64,000 bases of DNA from Balneolaceae bacterium (GCA_017640605.1 JAEPQH010000011.1:1-64000); one strand, 5' to 3'. Positions 16,886 through 26,016 are shown, counted from the stretch's first letter. Translations and numbers: made by a program. The notes: generated by a model not told the origin, from the sequence alone.

Positions 16886-18727
16886 TTATTCAACGGTAAC
16901 ACTTTTGGCAAGATTTCGCGGTTGATCCACATCACAGCCACGGTTTACAGCAACATAATAAGAGAGTAGCTGAAGTGGAATAACACTTAATAAAGGTGAT
17001 AAAAAATCCTCGGTTTCCGGTACGCTAAAATTGAATTCGCTCAAAGTACTAACGTCGTTGTTTTCTTCTGAAGTGATTGAAATGATTCGTCCCTTTCGAG
17101 CTTTCACTTCCTCTATATTACTTACCATTTTGTCGTTGGTATGATCGGTGGTGGCAATTACTACAACAGGCATCATTTCGTCGATAAGTGCAATAGGGCC
17201 ATGTTTCATTTCGGCGGCGGGATAGCCTTCTGCATGAATGTAGGATATCTCTTTTAATTTAAGGGCGCCTTCTAATGCAACCGGAAAGCTATAAGTTCGA
17301 CCGAGATACAAGAAATTTGGAGCATAGGTAAATAGATCAGAAATACGCTTCATCTGTTCGCTCCGATCTAAAATATGTTGAATCTTTTCCGGAATTTCGC
17401 GTAACGCTTTTATGTATTTTTTAGACACTTCTTTTGTGATTGCTCCTTTCATTAAAGCAAGCTTTAACGCGATCAAAACCAACACAGTAACTTGGCCAGT
17501 AAATGCTTTTGTAGAAGCTACACCTATTTCGGGACCGGTATGTAAGTAAACCCCTGCATCAGTTTCGCGAGCGATGGTTGAGCCAACTACATTCACGATG
17601 CCAAAAACAGTAGCGCCACTGTCTTTCGCTTTTCTGAGTGCAGCTAAGGTATCTGCCGTTTCACCACTTTGAGAAATTACGATAAGAACATCGTTTTCAT
17701 CAATAATGGGGTCTTTGTATCTGAATTCAGAAGCATATTCTACTTCTACAGAAACGCGAGCAAGATGCTCAATCAAGTATTCACCAACTAAAGCCGAATG
17801 CCAGCTGGTTCCACATGCTGCAATAATGATTCGTTTAGCATCAACCAGTTTATCTAAAGCTTTTGTTAATCCCCCAAGTGTAATTTCACCTGTTTCTGTA
17901 TTGATGCGCCCTCGCATACAGTCGGCAATGGTTTTGGGCTGCTCAAAAATCTCTTTTAACATAAAATACGGGTAGCCTCCCTTTTCAATTTCTTCGAGGC
18001 TCATCACCAATTCATGTACTTCTTTTTCCAATTCAACGTCGTTGGCATCCAATACCTGAAACTTATCTTTGCTGATTACTGCTAGTTCACCTTCATCCAA
18101 ATAAACCACCTTATCAGTATATTCTGCCACAGCCGATGCATCCGAAGCAATCAGCATTTCACCTTCACCTACCCCAATTAATAGCGGTGATCCCTTTCTA
18201 GCCACCAATATTCTATCCGGATAATCGGAGTGAATCATGGCAAACCCATACGCTCCTGTTATTTGCGAAATCGCTAACTGTACGGCTTTTTCCATTGGTA
18301 AATCCGGTCGGCTTTCAATCACAAACTCAATTAGTTTTGCTGCGGCTTCGGTGTCGGTTTCTGAATAAAATTCAATTCCTTCGCTCTCAAGCTTTTTCTT
18401 TATAGAGGTATAGTTTTCGATAATACCGTTATGTACCAATGCAAGCTTACCAAGTTTCCCCACATGTGGGTGAGAATTTATATCATTAGGCTCGCCATGC
18501 GTAGCCCAACGAGTATGACCAATGCCAATTTGCGCACTCTCCTTTGAGTCTACTTTAACTAATTTCTTTAGTTCTCTAACTTTTCCTTTACACTTTATAA
18601 TGCTTAATCCACCATTCAGAGTAGCGATTCCCGCTGAATCGTAGCCGCGGTACTCCATTCTTTTGAGCCCTTTTAATACTATTTCTTCCGCTTTTTTTTG
18701 ACCTATATAGCCAATTATTCCGCACAT
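16886..18727 (-). CDS. glmS: Glutamine-fructose-6-phosphate aminotransferase (isomerizing)
   Basis: Makes glucosamine-6-phosphate from fructose-6-phosphate and glutamine, the first step to UDP-GlcNAc for peptidoglycan and LPS. At 613 aa it is full length: catalytic Cys2 in MCGIIGYIG, the glutaminase site RWATHGEPNDINSHPH, two SIS domains (IIAACGTSWHSALVGEY; SQSGETADTLAALRKAKD; FLYLGRTYSFPVALEGALKLKEISYIHAEG) and the C-terminal QPRNLAKSVTVE. Divergent from the GlmU-like gene. I see no glmS ribozyme upstream. Confidence 0.98.
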   Translation of the reverse strand: MCGIIGYIGQKKAEEIVLKGLKRMEYRGYDSAGIATLNGGLSIIKCKGKVRELKKLVKVDSKESAQIGIGHTRWATHGEPNDINSHPHVGKLGKLALVHNGIIENYTSIKKKLESEGIEFYSETDTEAAAKLIEFVIESRPDLPMEKAVQLAISQITGAYGFAMIHSDYPDRILVARKGSPLLIGVGEGEMLIASDASAVAEYTDKVVYLDEGELAVISKDKFQVLDANDVELEKEVHELVMSLEEIEKGGYPYFMLKEIFEQPKTIADCMRGRINTETGEITLGGLTKALDKLVDAKRIIIAACGTSWHSALVGEYLIEHLARVSVEVEYASEFRYKDPIIDENDVLIVISQSGETADTLAALRKAKDSGATVFGIVNVVGSTIARETDAGVYLHTGPEIGVASTKAFTGQVTVLVLIALKLALMKGAITKEVSKKYIKALREIPEKIQHILDRSEQMKRISDLFTYAPNFLYLGRTYSFPVALEGALKLKEISYIHAEGYPAAEMKHGPIALIDEMMPVVVIATTDHTNDKMVSNIEEVKARKGRIISITSEENNDVSTLSEFNFSVPETEDFLSPLLSVIPLQLLSYYVAVNRGCDVDQPRNLAKSVTVE

Positions 18728-18764
18728 ACTAAACCTGACATCTTATTATATTCATTATGACCCT

Positions 18765-18793
18765 TCAAATTAAGCTATTATCGGCTAATTTGA
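18765..18793. promoter_or_regulatory. Imperfect inverted repeat in the glmS / GlmU-like divergent promoter
   Basis: TCAAATTAAGC (18765-18775) and GCTAATTTGA (18784-18793), one base of bulge. It lies between the glmS start (18727) and the GlmU-like start (18829) and may be a shared operator. No regulator can be named. Confidence 0.3.
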
Positions 18794-18828
18794 GATTTTA
18801 AATTCTATTGAAAGCTAATATTTACCCA

Positions 18829-20031
18829 ATGCAATTTTGTTTCTTTGATGATGAAATCGCCAATAATTTTCTTCCTCTCACTTTAACACGTCCGACGGAT
18901 GACCTAAGAGTTGGAATTCTTACCATCAAAGAAAAGTGGTCGAAATGGTTGGTTAGTAAGCAAATCAGTAGAATAACGCACTCCTACTTGAAAGAAAATT
19001 TCCCATCATCCGGAATTAACGAAAATGAACTCTGTATTTGGTTGAACAGCAGATGTATACCAACAAAAAACGTTGTCGAAGCAATTTTAGATCTTAATCC
19101 TGGAGAAGCATTGTTCTACGATAAAGCTATAATTGCTATTAAAAGTGATGGAAAACAGTCTAATCGATCTTTTAAACAGAATGAGATACCTTCATTTACC
19201 AAACGAATAAACTTAGCACCCCCCCCTACAGTTATCACTTACTTTTGGGATTTATTGCACCTAAATGGCTATCAAATTTCTGAAGATTTAAAACTACTTG
19301 AACAACCAACTGCATCTTTTAACAGACTTCATCGATCAATAAGTATCACAAACCCTGATCAAGTATTTATTTCAGAATCGGCAACGTTAGAGCCCGGAGT
19401 TGCTTTGTTAACAGAAGATGGCCCCATTTATATTGGCCCCAACGCCAAAGTGGAGGCAGGAAGCGTGATAAAAGGTCCTGTCGCAATTTGTGAATATGCT
19501 CAGGTGAAAATGCAAGCTCGCATTTATAATTCAACAACTATCGGTCCGGTATGCAAAGCCGGTGGTGAAATCAATAATTGTATATTTCATTCCTATTCTA
19601 ATAAGAGCCATAACGGCTATGCCGGAAACTCAATTTTTGGACAATGGTGTAATTTGGCTGCCGGCACAATCACATCCAACTTAAAAACTAATTATGGTCC
19701 AATTAAAATCCCACATTGGGATTCTGGAGAGTTAAGCGAAGATTCAGTTCAATTTTTTGGTACTGTTTTTGGCGATTTTTCTAAAACAGCCATTCAGACT
19801 AAAATTAATGTAGGCACGATTTGTGGAGTGAGCTCAAACATTTTTGTATCAGTATTTACCCCTAAGAAAATTCCTTCCTTTACTTGGTTAGGTGACGATG
19901 GCCCAAAAGAGTATGATTTCCCAAAGGCAATCGAAGCCATGCGAGCTATGATGGCGCGACGTGATGTAGACTTGGACAACGATTATATCCAAATGATGAA
20001 GGCAATTTTTGCTAGTCGATCACCTACTTAA
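18829..20031 (+). CDS. GlmU-like putative sugar-nucleotidyltransferase/acyltransferase-fold protein
   Basis: A 400-aa protein of the group often annotated 'GlmU family' in Bacteroidota. The N-terminal part (CFFDDEIANNFLPLTLTRPTDDLRVGIL) is a divergent nucleotidyltransferase-like domain lacking the usual G-x-G-T-R-M loop. The C-terminal half (about residues 180-360) has left-handed beta-helix hexapeptides (IYIGPNAKVEAGSVIKGPVAI, then NLAAGTITSNLKTNYGPIKI). I chose the ATG at 18829 over an upstream in-frame TTG because it gives the family start MQFCFFDD. Divergence from glmS supports an amino-sugar-nucleotide role; the biochemical activity is unproven. Its 3' end overlaps the converging REC-kinase gene by 8 bp. 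Confidence 0.75.
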   Translation: MQFCFFDDEIANNFLPLTLTRPTDDLRVGILTIKEKWSKWLVSKQISRITHSYLKENFPSSGINENELCIWLNSRCIPTKNVVEAILDLNPGEALFYDKAIIAIKSDGKQSNRSFKQNEIPSFTKRINLAPPPTVITYFWDLLHLNGYQISEDLKLLEQPTASFNRLHRSISITNPDQVFISESATLEPGVALLTEDGPIYIGPNAKVEAGSVIKGPVAICEYAQVKMQARIYNSTTIGPVCKAGGEINNCIFHSYSNKSHNGYAGNSIFGQWCNLAAGTITSNLKTNYGPIKIPHWDSGELSEDSVQFFGTVFGDFSKTAIQTKINVGTICGVSSNIFVSVFTPKKIPSFTWLGDDGPKEYDFPKAIEAMRAMMARRDVDLDNDYIQMMKAIFASRSPT

Positions 20032-21073
20032 AGGATAAAATGGTAAACGACTGTTCCGGGTAGAAATTTATCTCTCCACCAAATTGCTCAAGTAAGGTTT
20101 TTAATACCATAATGCGCTCCTCTTTTTGGGAGAATATCGCTTTGGAGTTTTCGGTAAAAACCGGAGATATGATATGTATTTTTATGTGATTATCAACCTG
20201 ATCGAACTGTAATCGAATATTCAGGTTTTGAGAAACTCCTAATTTACTTAACTGGGTAAGGATTTCATTTATAAACAAACCTAGAGGTATAAGATTCGAA
20301 ATTCCTTCTGTGTATTCATGAACGATTGGGTCGCCTACAATCGAAATGTTTTCTCGCGCTACATGCAGCTCAAATACTTTAGTAATGGTTCGGGCAAGCG
20401 GAATTTTAACGTAATCCTCAAAATCATATACTAGCTCATGAACAATACCAATTGCCTTAACACGAAGAATATTAGTATCCAACGCTGATTTAACATTCGG
20501 ATCATCCTCAATCATCTTATCCAATTCCAAAAATGAAGAAAACAATGCCAAGTTATGCTTCACACGGTGGTGGATTTCTTTTACTAACACCTCCTTTTCC
20601 AGAAGTAAATCTACCAAACGTTGAGTTTTGTTAAGCAATTCCCGTGCATCTTGTCTTTGGCGGAGCACTCGTTTAACAGCAAATGGCAGTCGATCTAAGT
20701 GATCTTTTTGGATCACATCATCTGCACGATTTGCTAGCAGCTCAATTTCCATTTTCTTTGAAATGACTCCGGAAACCGAAATAAACGGGATATCAGGATA
20801 ATGTTGTTTGGTAAATTGCAATGCATCTTTGCCTGAGTATTTACCACTGATATTATGATCTGAGATTATTAAATCCGGCAACCAGTGTTTTACTGCTTGC
20901 TCAAATTCTTCCGCTTCATCGACATCTTTATACTCGAATTTTAAGCCCGCTTTTTTCAGCTTACGAGTAATGAATTCAACATCATATTCAGAATCTTCAA
21001 GAATCAGAATCTTATAGTTTCTCGAATCGTTGCCGCTTTCTCTATCACCGTTATCATTATTTTGATTCTTCAT
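20024..21073 (-). CDS. Response-regulator receiver fused to a degenerate HisKA_2-type histidine kinase
   Basis: A 349-aa protein: receiver domain (residues about 20-135; ILEDSEYD acidic pair, DLIISDHNISG with the phosphoacceptor Asp), then the HisKA_2/HWE-like dimerisation box EIHHRVKHNLALFSSFLELD, then a C-terminal ATPase-like region. The N-box is only partly kept (INEILTQLSKLG) and I see no DxGxG ATP-lid motif where the family has it; the end still reads LLEQFGGEINF. It may therefore be a non-catalytic or divergent kinase. It overlaps the upstream REC gene by 17 bp in the operon. Confidence 0.8.
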   Translation of the reverse strand: MKNQNNDNGDRESGNDSRNYKILILEDSEYDVEFITRKLKKAGLKFEYKDVDEAEEFEQAVKHWLPDLIISDHNISGKYSGKDALQFTKQHYPDIPFISVSGVISKKMEIELLANRADDVIQKDHLDRLPFAVKRVLRQRQDARELLNKTQRLVDLLLEKEVLVKEIHHRVKHNLALFSSFLELDKMIEDDPNVKSALDTNILRVKAIGIVHELVYDFEDYVKIPLARTITKVFELHVARENISIVGDPIVHEYTEGISNLIPLGLFINEILTQLSKLGVSQNLNIRLQFDQVDNHIKIHIISPVFTENSKAIFSQKEERIMVLKTLLEQFGGEINFYPEQSFTILSFK

Positions 21074-21476
21074 TTACGCTTAACCAGTATCTACCTATTG
21101 AACTAATGGTATCCGCGAATTCCTTAAAACTCACGGGTTTTACTACATAACTATTTATGCCCAGATTGTAGCTTTCTATTATATCTTTGTGTTCTCTCGA
21201 CGATGTTAACATCACAATGGGACAGTTTTTAACCCATTCGTATGACCTGATTTTCTTCAACACCTCAAGTCCATCAATTTTAGGCATTTTAAGATCCAAC
21301 AAAATCAACTTTGGTTTTTGTGCGAGATTTTGGTTGGTAGCAAAAAAATCTAACGCTTCTTCACCATCTTTTAACCGCATTACCTCTACATTTTTTATCG
21401 CTTTTTTTAGTGCGATAATAGCCAACTCGGCATCGTTATCGTCATCCTCTATCAAAACTATGTCTAAGCTTTTCAT
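21057..21476 (-). CDS. Single-domain response regulator (CheY/Rcp1-like)
   Basis: A 139-aa receiver domain with no output domain: acidic cluster LIEDDDNDAEL, phosphoacceptor in LILLDLKMPKIDGLEVL, the T/S switch in VMLTSSREHKDI and the K-P turn YVVKPVSFKEF. The ND-AEL and long alpha-4 match Rcp1-type regulators that partner phytochrome-like or PAS histidine kinases. Lies 14 bp after the membrane kinase gene and overlaps the REC-HisKA_2 gene by 17 bp, so the three probably form a phosphorelay. Confidence 0.93.
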   Translation of the reverse strand: MKSLDIVLIEDDDNDAELAIIALKKAIKNVEVMRLKDGEEALDFFATNQNLAQKPKLILLDLKMPKIDGLEVLKKIRSYEWVKNCPIVMLTSSREHKDIIESYNLGINSYVVKPVSFKEFADTISSIGRYWLSVNEESK

Positions 21477-21490
21477 TTATTTACATTAAC

Positions 21491-23044
21491 TTATAATTTA
21501 AAATAAAATGTACTGCCGATACCCTCTTCACTCTCTAGCCAAATTTTGCCCCCATGACGTTCGATTATTTTCCTAACAATTGCAAGCCCAACTCCTGTTC
21601 CCTCAAAGGTTTTAGAAGAATGTAGCCGTTGAAATACACCAAATATTTTGTCTTTATACTCCATATTGATTCCAATACCATTATCCTTAATAAAATAAAC
21701 GGACTCTCCCTCTTCTGCATTCGACCCAATAGTTATTTCAATTTTTTCCTCTTTAGATGAATATTTAAGTGCATTTTCAATCAAATTAAATAACGCCTGT
21801 TTAAGCATAGATTGATCACCCATAGCATTGGGTAAATCTTCGATGTTTATTTTAACATCCGCATTCCAATATGGCGACTGTGCGACTTCATCAACAACCT
21901 GATGAACTAGCTCAACCATCTCTACAGGTCGTTTGGTTAGCTCTTTTCTACCTAAGCGCGAAAATGCTAGAATATCATCGATTAACTCACCTAGTTTTAT
22001 AGCACTTGCATGAACGATGTTCAATAATCGATTTCCTTCATCATCCAGTTTATCAGCATACTCTTCCTTTAATATTTCGGCATATCCATTAATCGCTCGT
22101 AAAGGAGCTCTCATGTCGTGCGAAACCGAATAACTAAAAGACTCAAGCTCTGCATTCGATTTTTGAAGTTCTACCGTTTGCTCTTCCAGAGCGATTGCTG
22201 CTCTTTTTTGTTGATCAATGTCGATTATCAGCCCTTCAATTCCCACAACTTTTCCATCTTCGTAGGTAGGGTAGCCGGTGGTTCGAACCCAAATCTCATT
22301 CCCGTTGATATCAACCAGAACCCATTCTTCGTCCCAACTTTTTCCTTCCTCTTGTGCCTGCTTTACAACTTCGTTAACCCGTTCTCGGAAATCTTCCCGG
22401 TAAAAATTAATTCCTTCTCTTAAATAGGTAGGGCTACCCGGCTCCAATCCATGAATGCGATATACTTGGTTCGACCAATAGCTTTCTCCCGTTGCAAAAT
22501 CTACACTCCATGAACCAATTTTTGCCGCTTCCTGCGTAGAGTTCAACAGTTTAATGGTTTTTTGAAGCTTTTCACGTTGTTGTTCCAGCTCTGTTTGCAA
22601 TCGGGTTTTTTCTTCGATCTCGGCTTTCAACTGATCGTTAATAACTTGTAAATCGGAAGGACTCGGAATTTTTAACGCTTCCGGCATATTGATGTACATC
22701 AACACAACGGTGGCTAACGAAACGCCGGCCATGGTTAGCTTCATAAAACCAGACAGATTATAAAAAGGGATCCAAACGTTAACCGCCGAAATTGCATGAA
22801 CAGCTCCACAAGAAATGATGAAAATGGCGAACATCATAAATAGTCCCTTCATTTCTATTTTCTTTCGCTTAGAAACAAAATAGATTAAAAAAGCGGGAAT
22901 CATGAAATAACTGAATGCCGTAACTAAATCGCCTAAAACATTCGACCATAGCGTTACCGGTTGCCATTGATAGCACATGCCATGTGGCATAAATCGGTCG
23001 TTCGCCAGATTTTTAAAAAAATCTATCACCCAATACATATACAT
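21491..23044 (-). CDS. Membrane histidine kinase with ethylene-receptor-like (ETR1-type) sensor domain and PAS
   Basis: A 517-aa hybrid of three parts. Residues about 35-110 form three membrane helices like the plant ETR1 sensor: D39, Y46, I49, P50, I76, C79 and H83 match ETR1 D25, Y32, I35, P36, I62, C65 and H69 with identical spacing, including the copper ligands in the CGAVH motif. Next come a coiled coil, a PAS domain (about 170-280; GSWSVDFATGESYWSNQVYRI) and the kinase: SHDMRAPL with H309, N-box NLIENALKYSS, DNGIGI and GTGVGLAIV. The domain group is widespread in bacteria (family start MPHGxCYxW, here MPHGMCYQW); cyanobacterial members bind ethylene. The actual ligand here is unknown. 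First gene of a three-gene signalling operon. Confidence 0.9.
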   Translation of the reverse strand: MYMYWVIDFFKNLANDRFMPHGMCYQWQPVTLWSNVLGDLVTAFSYFMIPAFLIYFVSKRKKIEMKGLFMMFAIFIISCGAVHAISAVNVWIPFYNLSGFMKLTMAGVSLATVVLMYINMPEALKIPSPSDLQVINDQLKAEIEEKTRLQTELEQQREKLQKTIKLLNSTQEAAKIGSWSVDFATGESYWSNQVYRIHGLEPGSPTYLREGINFYREDFRERVNEVVKQAQEEGKSWDEEWVLVDINGNEIWVRTTGYPTYEDGKVVGIEGLIIDIDQQKRAAIALEEQTVELQKSNAELESFSYSVSHDMRAPLRAINGYAEILKEEYADKLDDEGNRLLNIVHASAIKLGELIDDILAFSRLGRKELTKRPVEMVELVHQVVDEVAQSPYWNADVKINIEDLPNAMGDQSMLKQALFNLIENALKYSSKEEKIEITIGSNAEEGESVYFIKDNGIGINMEYKDKIFGVFQRLHSSKTFEGTGVGLAIVRKIIERHGGKIWLESEEGIGSTFYFKL

Positions 23045-23140
23045 ACCTAAGAACCTCTAATCTTCTCTTTATTAAAGTGCTTTGCAGTGTACTCTCTAAG
23101 TTAGCCTAAAAACAGACTAGTGCAAGCTATAGGCGCAGTG

Positions 23141-23662
23141 TTATAAAATTCGCCGTGTGGTAAGATACGTACTTACCCAGTACTGATTTTGGATATTCGA
23201 AATAGTAACCCCCGATGATGTTGATGCATGTAAAAACTGCTCTCCATTGATCATAACCCCAACATGATAAGTGGTTCTTCCGGTTTTGAAAAACACCATA
23301 TCCCCAATTTTTAAATTTCTGCGTCTTACCGAGCTTCCAATTGTCATTTGCTCTCGTGTGGTACGCGGTAAGGTTACCCCTAAATAGTCTTTAAAAACTA
23401 CCTGCATAAAGGCAGAGCAATCGATTCCTCGCCTTGAAGTTCCTCCTAAAATATAGCGTGTGCCTTTCCAATCTTGTAATGCCTGATCTAGCTTTCCTCG
23501 AAGAGCTCTTTCTGATCTGGTAAAATTAACCGGAACCGTTGCTTTTGCACCATCAACAACGGTTGGATTTTCCCATGGAATAGTGCCTCGTTGTACCACA
23601 CCACAAGAGGTAAAAAACAATCCTGAAAGAAATAAAAGTGCTGTATGTTTAACCGTCGGCAT
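23141..23662 (-). CDS. NlpC/P60 (C40) peptidase lipoprotein
   Basis: A 173-aa outer-membrane-type lipoprotein (lipobox ending at Cys20, LFFTSC) with the NlpC/P60 cysteine-peptidase domain: YILGGTSRRGIDCSAF with catalytic Cys82, YHVGVMI with His133 and HAST with His145, all three present. Such enzymes (Spr/MepS-like) cut peptide stems of peptidoglycan. Monocistronic, divergent from pdxJ. Confidence 0.93.
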   Translation of the reverse strand: MPTVKHTALLFLSGLFFTSCGVVQRGTIPWENPTVVDGAKATVPVNFTRSERALRGKLDQALQDWKGTRYILGGTSRRGIDCSAFMQVVFKDYLGVTLPRTTREQMTIGSSVRRRNLKIGDMVFFKTGRTTYHVGVMINGEQFLHASTSSGVTISNIQNQYWVSTYLTTRRIL

Positions 23663-23745
23663 CCAAAAAATTTTGGAAAATAATATAGCTACTATTGTCT
23701 ATTTTCACATATAAACATCACTAAGAGATAGATCACACAGCATTC

Positions 23746-24480
23746 ATGAAATTATTAGTTAATATCGATCATGTTGCAACCTTAAGGAACGCAAGAGGCG
23801 AAGGATATCCCCGGCCTGTAGATGCAGCCAAAGTTTGCGAAGAAGCCGGCGCGAGCGGAATTGTTTTTCATTTGAGAGGCGACCGAAGGCACATAATGGA
23901 TCACGACGTAGCAGAATTAAAAACCGTAGTTAAAGGAACACTTGACTTCGAAATGGCCGCTACCGACGAAATGATTAAGATATTGCTCGAAACTAAGCCA
24001 CATCTTTGCACATTAGTACCCGAAGGACGAGAGGAATTAACTACAGAAGGCGGATTAAATTTAGAAGCTGTTTATGATGATTTTAGAGATCGTGTATTTC
24101 CTGCCATTAAGCCATCAGGCATCGAGATCAGCTTATTCTTAGATCCAAACCGAAAAGACATTGAGTTGGCTGAAAAACTTGGTGCCGACGCTATCGAATT
24201 ACACACCGGTAATTATGCCAATGCGGCAACTAAAGATGAACAAAAACAGGAATTATTACGACTTCGGGAAGCGGCAATTTTAGCCCATCAACTTGGTATG
24301 AAAGTAAATGCAGGGCATGGATTAAATCTTCAAAACTTGCCCACTTTAATAGAAGTGGTTCCTTATTTGAACGAAGTTAGCATTGGTCACGCATTAATTA
24401 GTCAGGCCGTTTTTTGGGGACTTCCTAAAACAGTAAAATCGTACATCGAAATATTAAGCTTACACGACGACCTGCAATGA
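23746..24480 (+). CDS. pdxJ: Pyridoxine 5'-phosphate synthase
   Basis: Condenses 1-deoxyxylulose-5-phosphate with 3-amino-2-oxopropyl phosphate to pyridoxine 5'-phosphate in the DXP-dependent vitamin B6 pathway. A 244-aa TIM barrel starting LLVNIDHVATLRNARG, with HLRGDRRHI, EMAATDEM, TLVPEGREELTTEGGL, ISLFLDP and VNAGHGLN; all are diagnostic. Its TGA overlaps the era ATG (ATGA), so the pair is co-translated. PLP made here is the cofactor for MetY nearby, but that link is general. Confidence 0.97.
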   Translation: MKLLVNIDHVATLRNARGEGYPRPVDAAKVCEEAGASGIVFHLRGDRRHIMDHDVAELKTVVKGTLDFEMAATDEMIKILLETKPHLCTLVPEGREELTTEGGLNLEAVYDDFRDRVFPAIKPSGIEISLFLDPNRKDIELAEKLGADAIELHTGNYANAATKDEQKQELLRLREAAILAHQLGMKVNAGHGLNLQNLPTLIEVVPYLNEVSIGHALISQAVFWGLPKTVKSYIEILSLHDDLQ

Positions 24481-25367
24481 GTGAATCCGTTGAACATAAA
24501 TCGGGATATGCAGCAATTGTAGGAAAGCCCAACGCAGGTAAATCTACGTTGATGAACCAGATTTTGGGCACCAAATTATCGATCGCCACACACAAAGCGC
24601 AAACAACGCGCCATCAAATTGTAGGCATTCACTCGGATGACCACTCTCAAATTGTATTTCTAGATACTCCCGGTATCATAAATCCTAAGTATGAGCTGCA
24701 AAAAGCAATGATGCGCTTTGTAGAAAAAGCTGAAAAAGATGCCGATGTAATTTTATTTATTGTAGATGTACAAGATCACAAAATCCCCGATTTCGCCTTT
24801 ACCGAACTAAAGCGGTTTCATAAACCGGTAATTCTAGTTGTAAATAAAATTGACACCGTTTCTCAGGATGAAGCCACCCAAAAGGCCGAACAACTTCAAT
24901 CGAAATACAAGTTTGCCGAAACCGTATTTACATCGGCATTACAAAACGAGGGCATAGAAGGATTACTCAACGCCATCTTTCAACATTTAAAGCCGGGACC
25001 TCCATTTTACCCAAAAGATGAATTGAGCGAACATCCGGTTCGTTTTTTTGCCTCTGAACTCATCCGCGAACAACTGTTTCTTCAATATCATGAAGAGATT
25101 CCATATTCAGCAACCGTTGAAGTAATCCAATACCAGGAGCGGGAAGATTTGGATTACATCAATGCTGAAGTGATTGTAAATCGAAACTCTCAAAAAGGGA
25201 TGATTATTGGCAAAGGTGGGAAAGCCATTAAGCAATTGGGGATGGAAGCCAGGAAATCCATCGAAGAGTTTATTGGCCGAAAAGTATTCTTAGATCTTCA
25301 TGTGAAAGTGCGCGAAAAGTGGCGCAACAACGAGCAAATGGTTCGCAATTTGGGATACCGGGCTTAA
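24477..25367 (+). CDS. era: GTPase Era
   Basis: Ribosome-biogenesis GTPase that binds the 3' end of 16S rRNA in the 30S subunit. A 296-aa protein with G1 GKPNAGKST, switch T in AQTTRH, G3 DTPG, G4 NKID and G5 TSAL, followed by the type-II KH domain (GMIIGKGGKAIKQLG, then ARKSIEEFIGRKVFLDLHVKV). Coupled to pdxJ by a 4-bp overlap. Confidence 0.98.
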   Translation: MSESVEHKSGYAAIVGKPNAGKSTLMNQILGTKLSIATHKAQTTRHQIVGIHSDDHSQIVFLDTPGIINPKYELQKAMMRFVEKAEKDADVILFIVDVQDHKIPDFAFTELKRFHKPVILVVNKIDTVSQDEATQKAEQLQSKYKFAETVFTSALQNEGIEGLLNAIFQHLKPGPPFYPKDELSEHPVRFFASELIREQLFLQYHEEIPYSATVEVIQYQEREDLDYINAEVIVNRNSQKGMIIGKGGKAIKQLGMEARKSIEEFIGRKVFLDLHVKVREKWRNNEQMVRNLGYRA

Positions 25368-25392
25368 AAGCGTTAATTCAACCAAAAATACC

Positions 25393-26013
25393 ATGATAGA
25401 AACGGTTGAAGAATTTTTGGAAGATGGATGTGGACGTTGCCAGTATTTCGCAACTCCGGATTGCAAAGTAAACTCATGGCGAGATGAACTGATCGCATTG
25501 CGTGAAATCTTGCTTAAAACAGAGCTTCAAGAAGAATTGAAATGGAGCAACCCCTGCTACACGTACGATGGTATAAACATTCTAATGCTCAGTGCTTTGA
25601 AAAATCAGGCGGTGGTTGGCTTTTTTAAAGGTGTGCTGCTTAACGATCCTCATAAGCTTTTGGTAAGCCCCGGAAAAAGCTCTCAATCTGATCGAAGACT
25701 CTATTATACCGATGTTGAAACCGTTCATGATCAGGAATCGATTGTCTTGGATTATGTGGCAGAAGCAATCGAAATTGAGAAAAAAGGATTGAAGGTAGAA
25801 TTCAAGAAAAACCCGGAGCCCGTCCCTGAAGAATTGGAAGCTGTATTTGAAACCGATCCCGCACTAAAGACGGCCTTTTTTGAACTCACTCCCGGCAGAC
25901 AACGAGGATACATTCTCCATTTCTCACAACCTAAACAGGCAAAAACCCGCTTCTCAAGAATTGAAAAGTGTATCCCAAAAATTATGGCGGGTAAAGGATT
26001 CCACGATAGATAA
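25393..26013 (+). CDS. DUF1801 + YdeI/OmdA domain protein
   Basis: A 206-aa cytoplasmic protein: the N-terminal DUF1801 fold (WRDELIALREILLKTELQEELKW, then KNQAVVGFFKG) and C-terminal bacteriocin-protection YdeI/OmpD-associated helix pair (FFELTPGRQRGYILHFSQPKQAKTR). The exact molecular function is unknown; members are linked to stress or envelope-peptide resistance. 25 bp after era, in the same unit, which ends at the terminator at 26017. An unusual feature is the Cys-rich N-terminus (CGRC, PDC). Confidence 0.88.
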   Translation: MIETVEEFLEDGCGRCQYFATPDCKVNSWRDELIALREILLKTELQEELKWSNPCYTYDGINILMLSALKNQAVVGFFKGVLLNDPHKLLVSPGKSSQSDRRLYYTDVETVHDQESIVLDYVAEAIEIEKKGLKVEFKKNPEPVPEELEAVFETDPALKTAFFELTPGRQRGYILHFSQPKQAKTRFSRIEKCIPKIMAGKGFHDR

Positions 26014-26016
26014 TCA

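Noticed and set aside
18728-18828. glmS ribozyme or glucosamine-6-phosphate riboswitch
   Set aside because: The region upstream of glmS is only about 100 bp, shared with a divergent gene, and contains no ribozyme core motifs.
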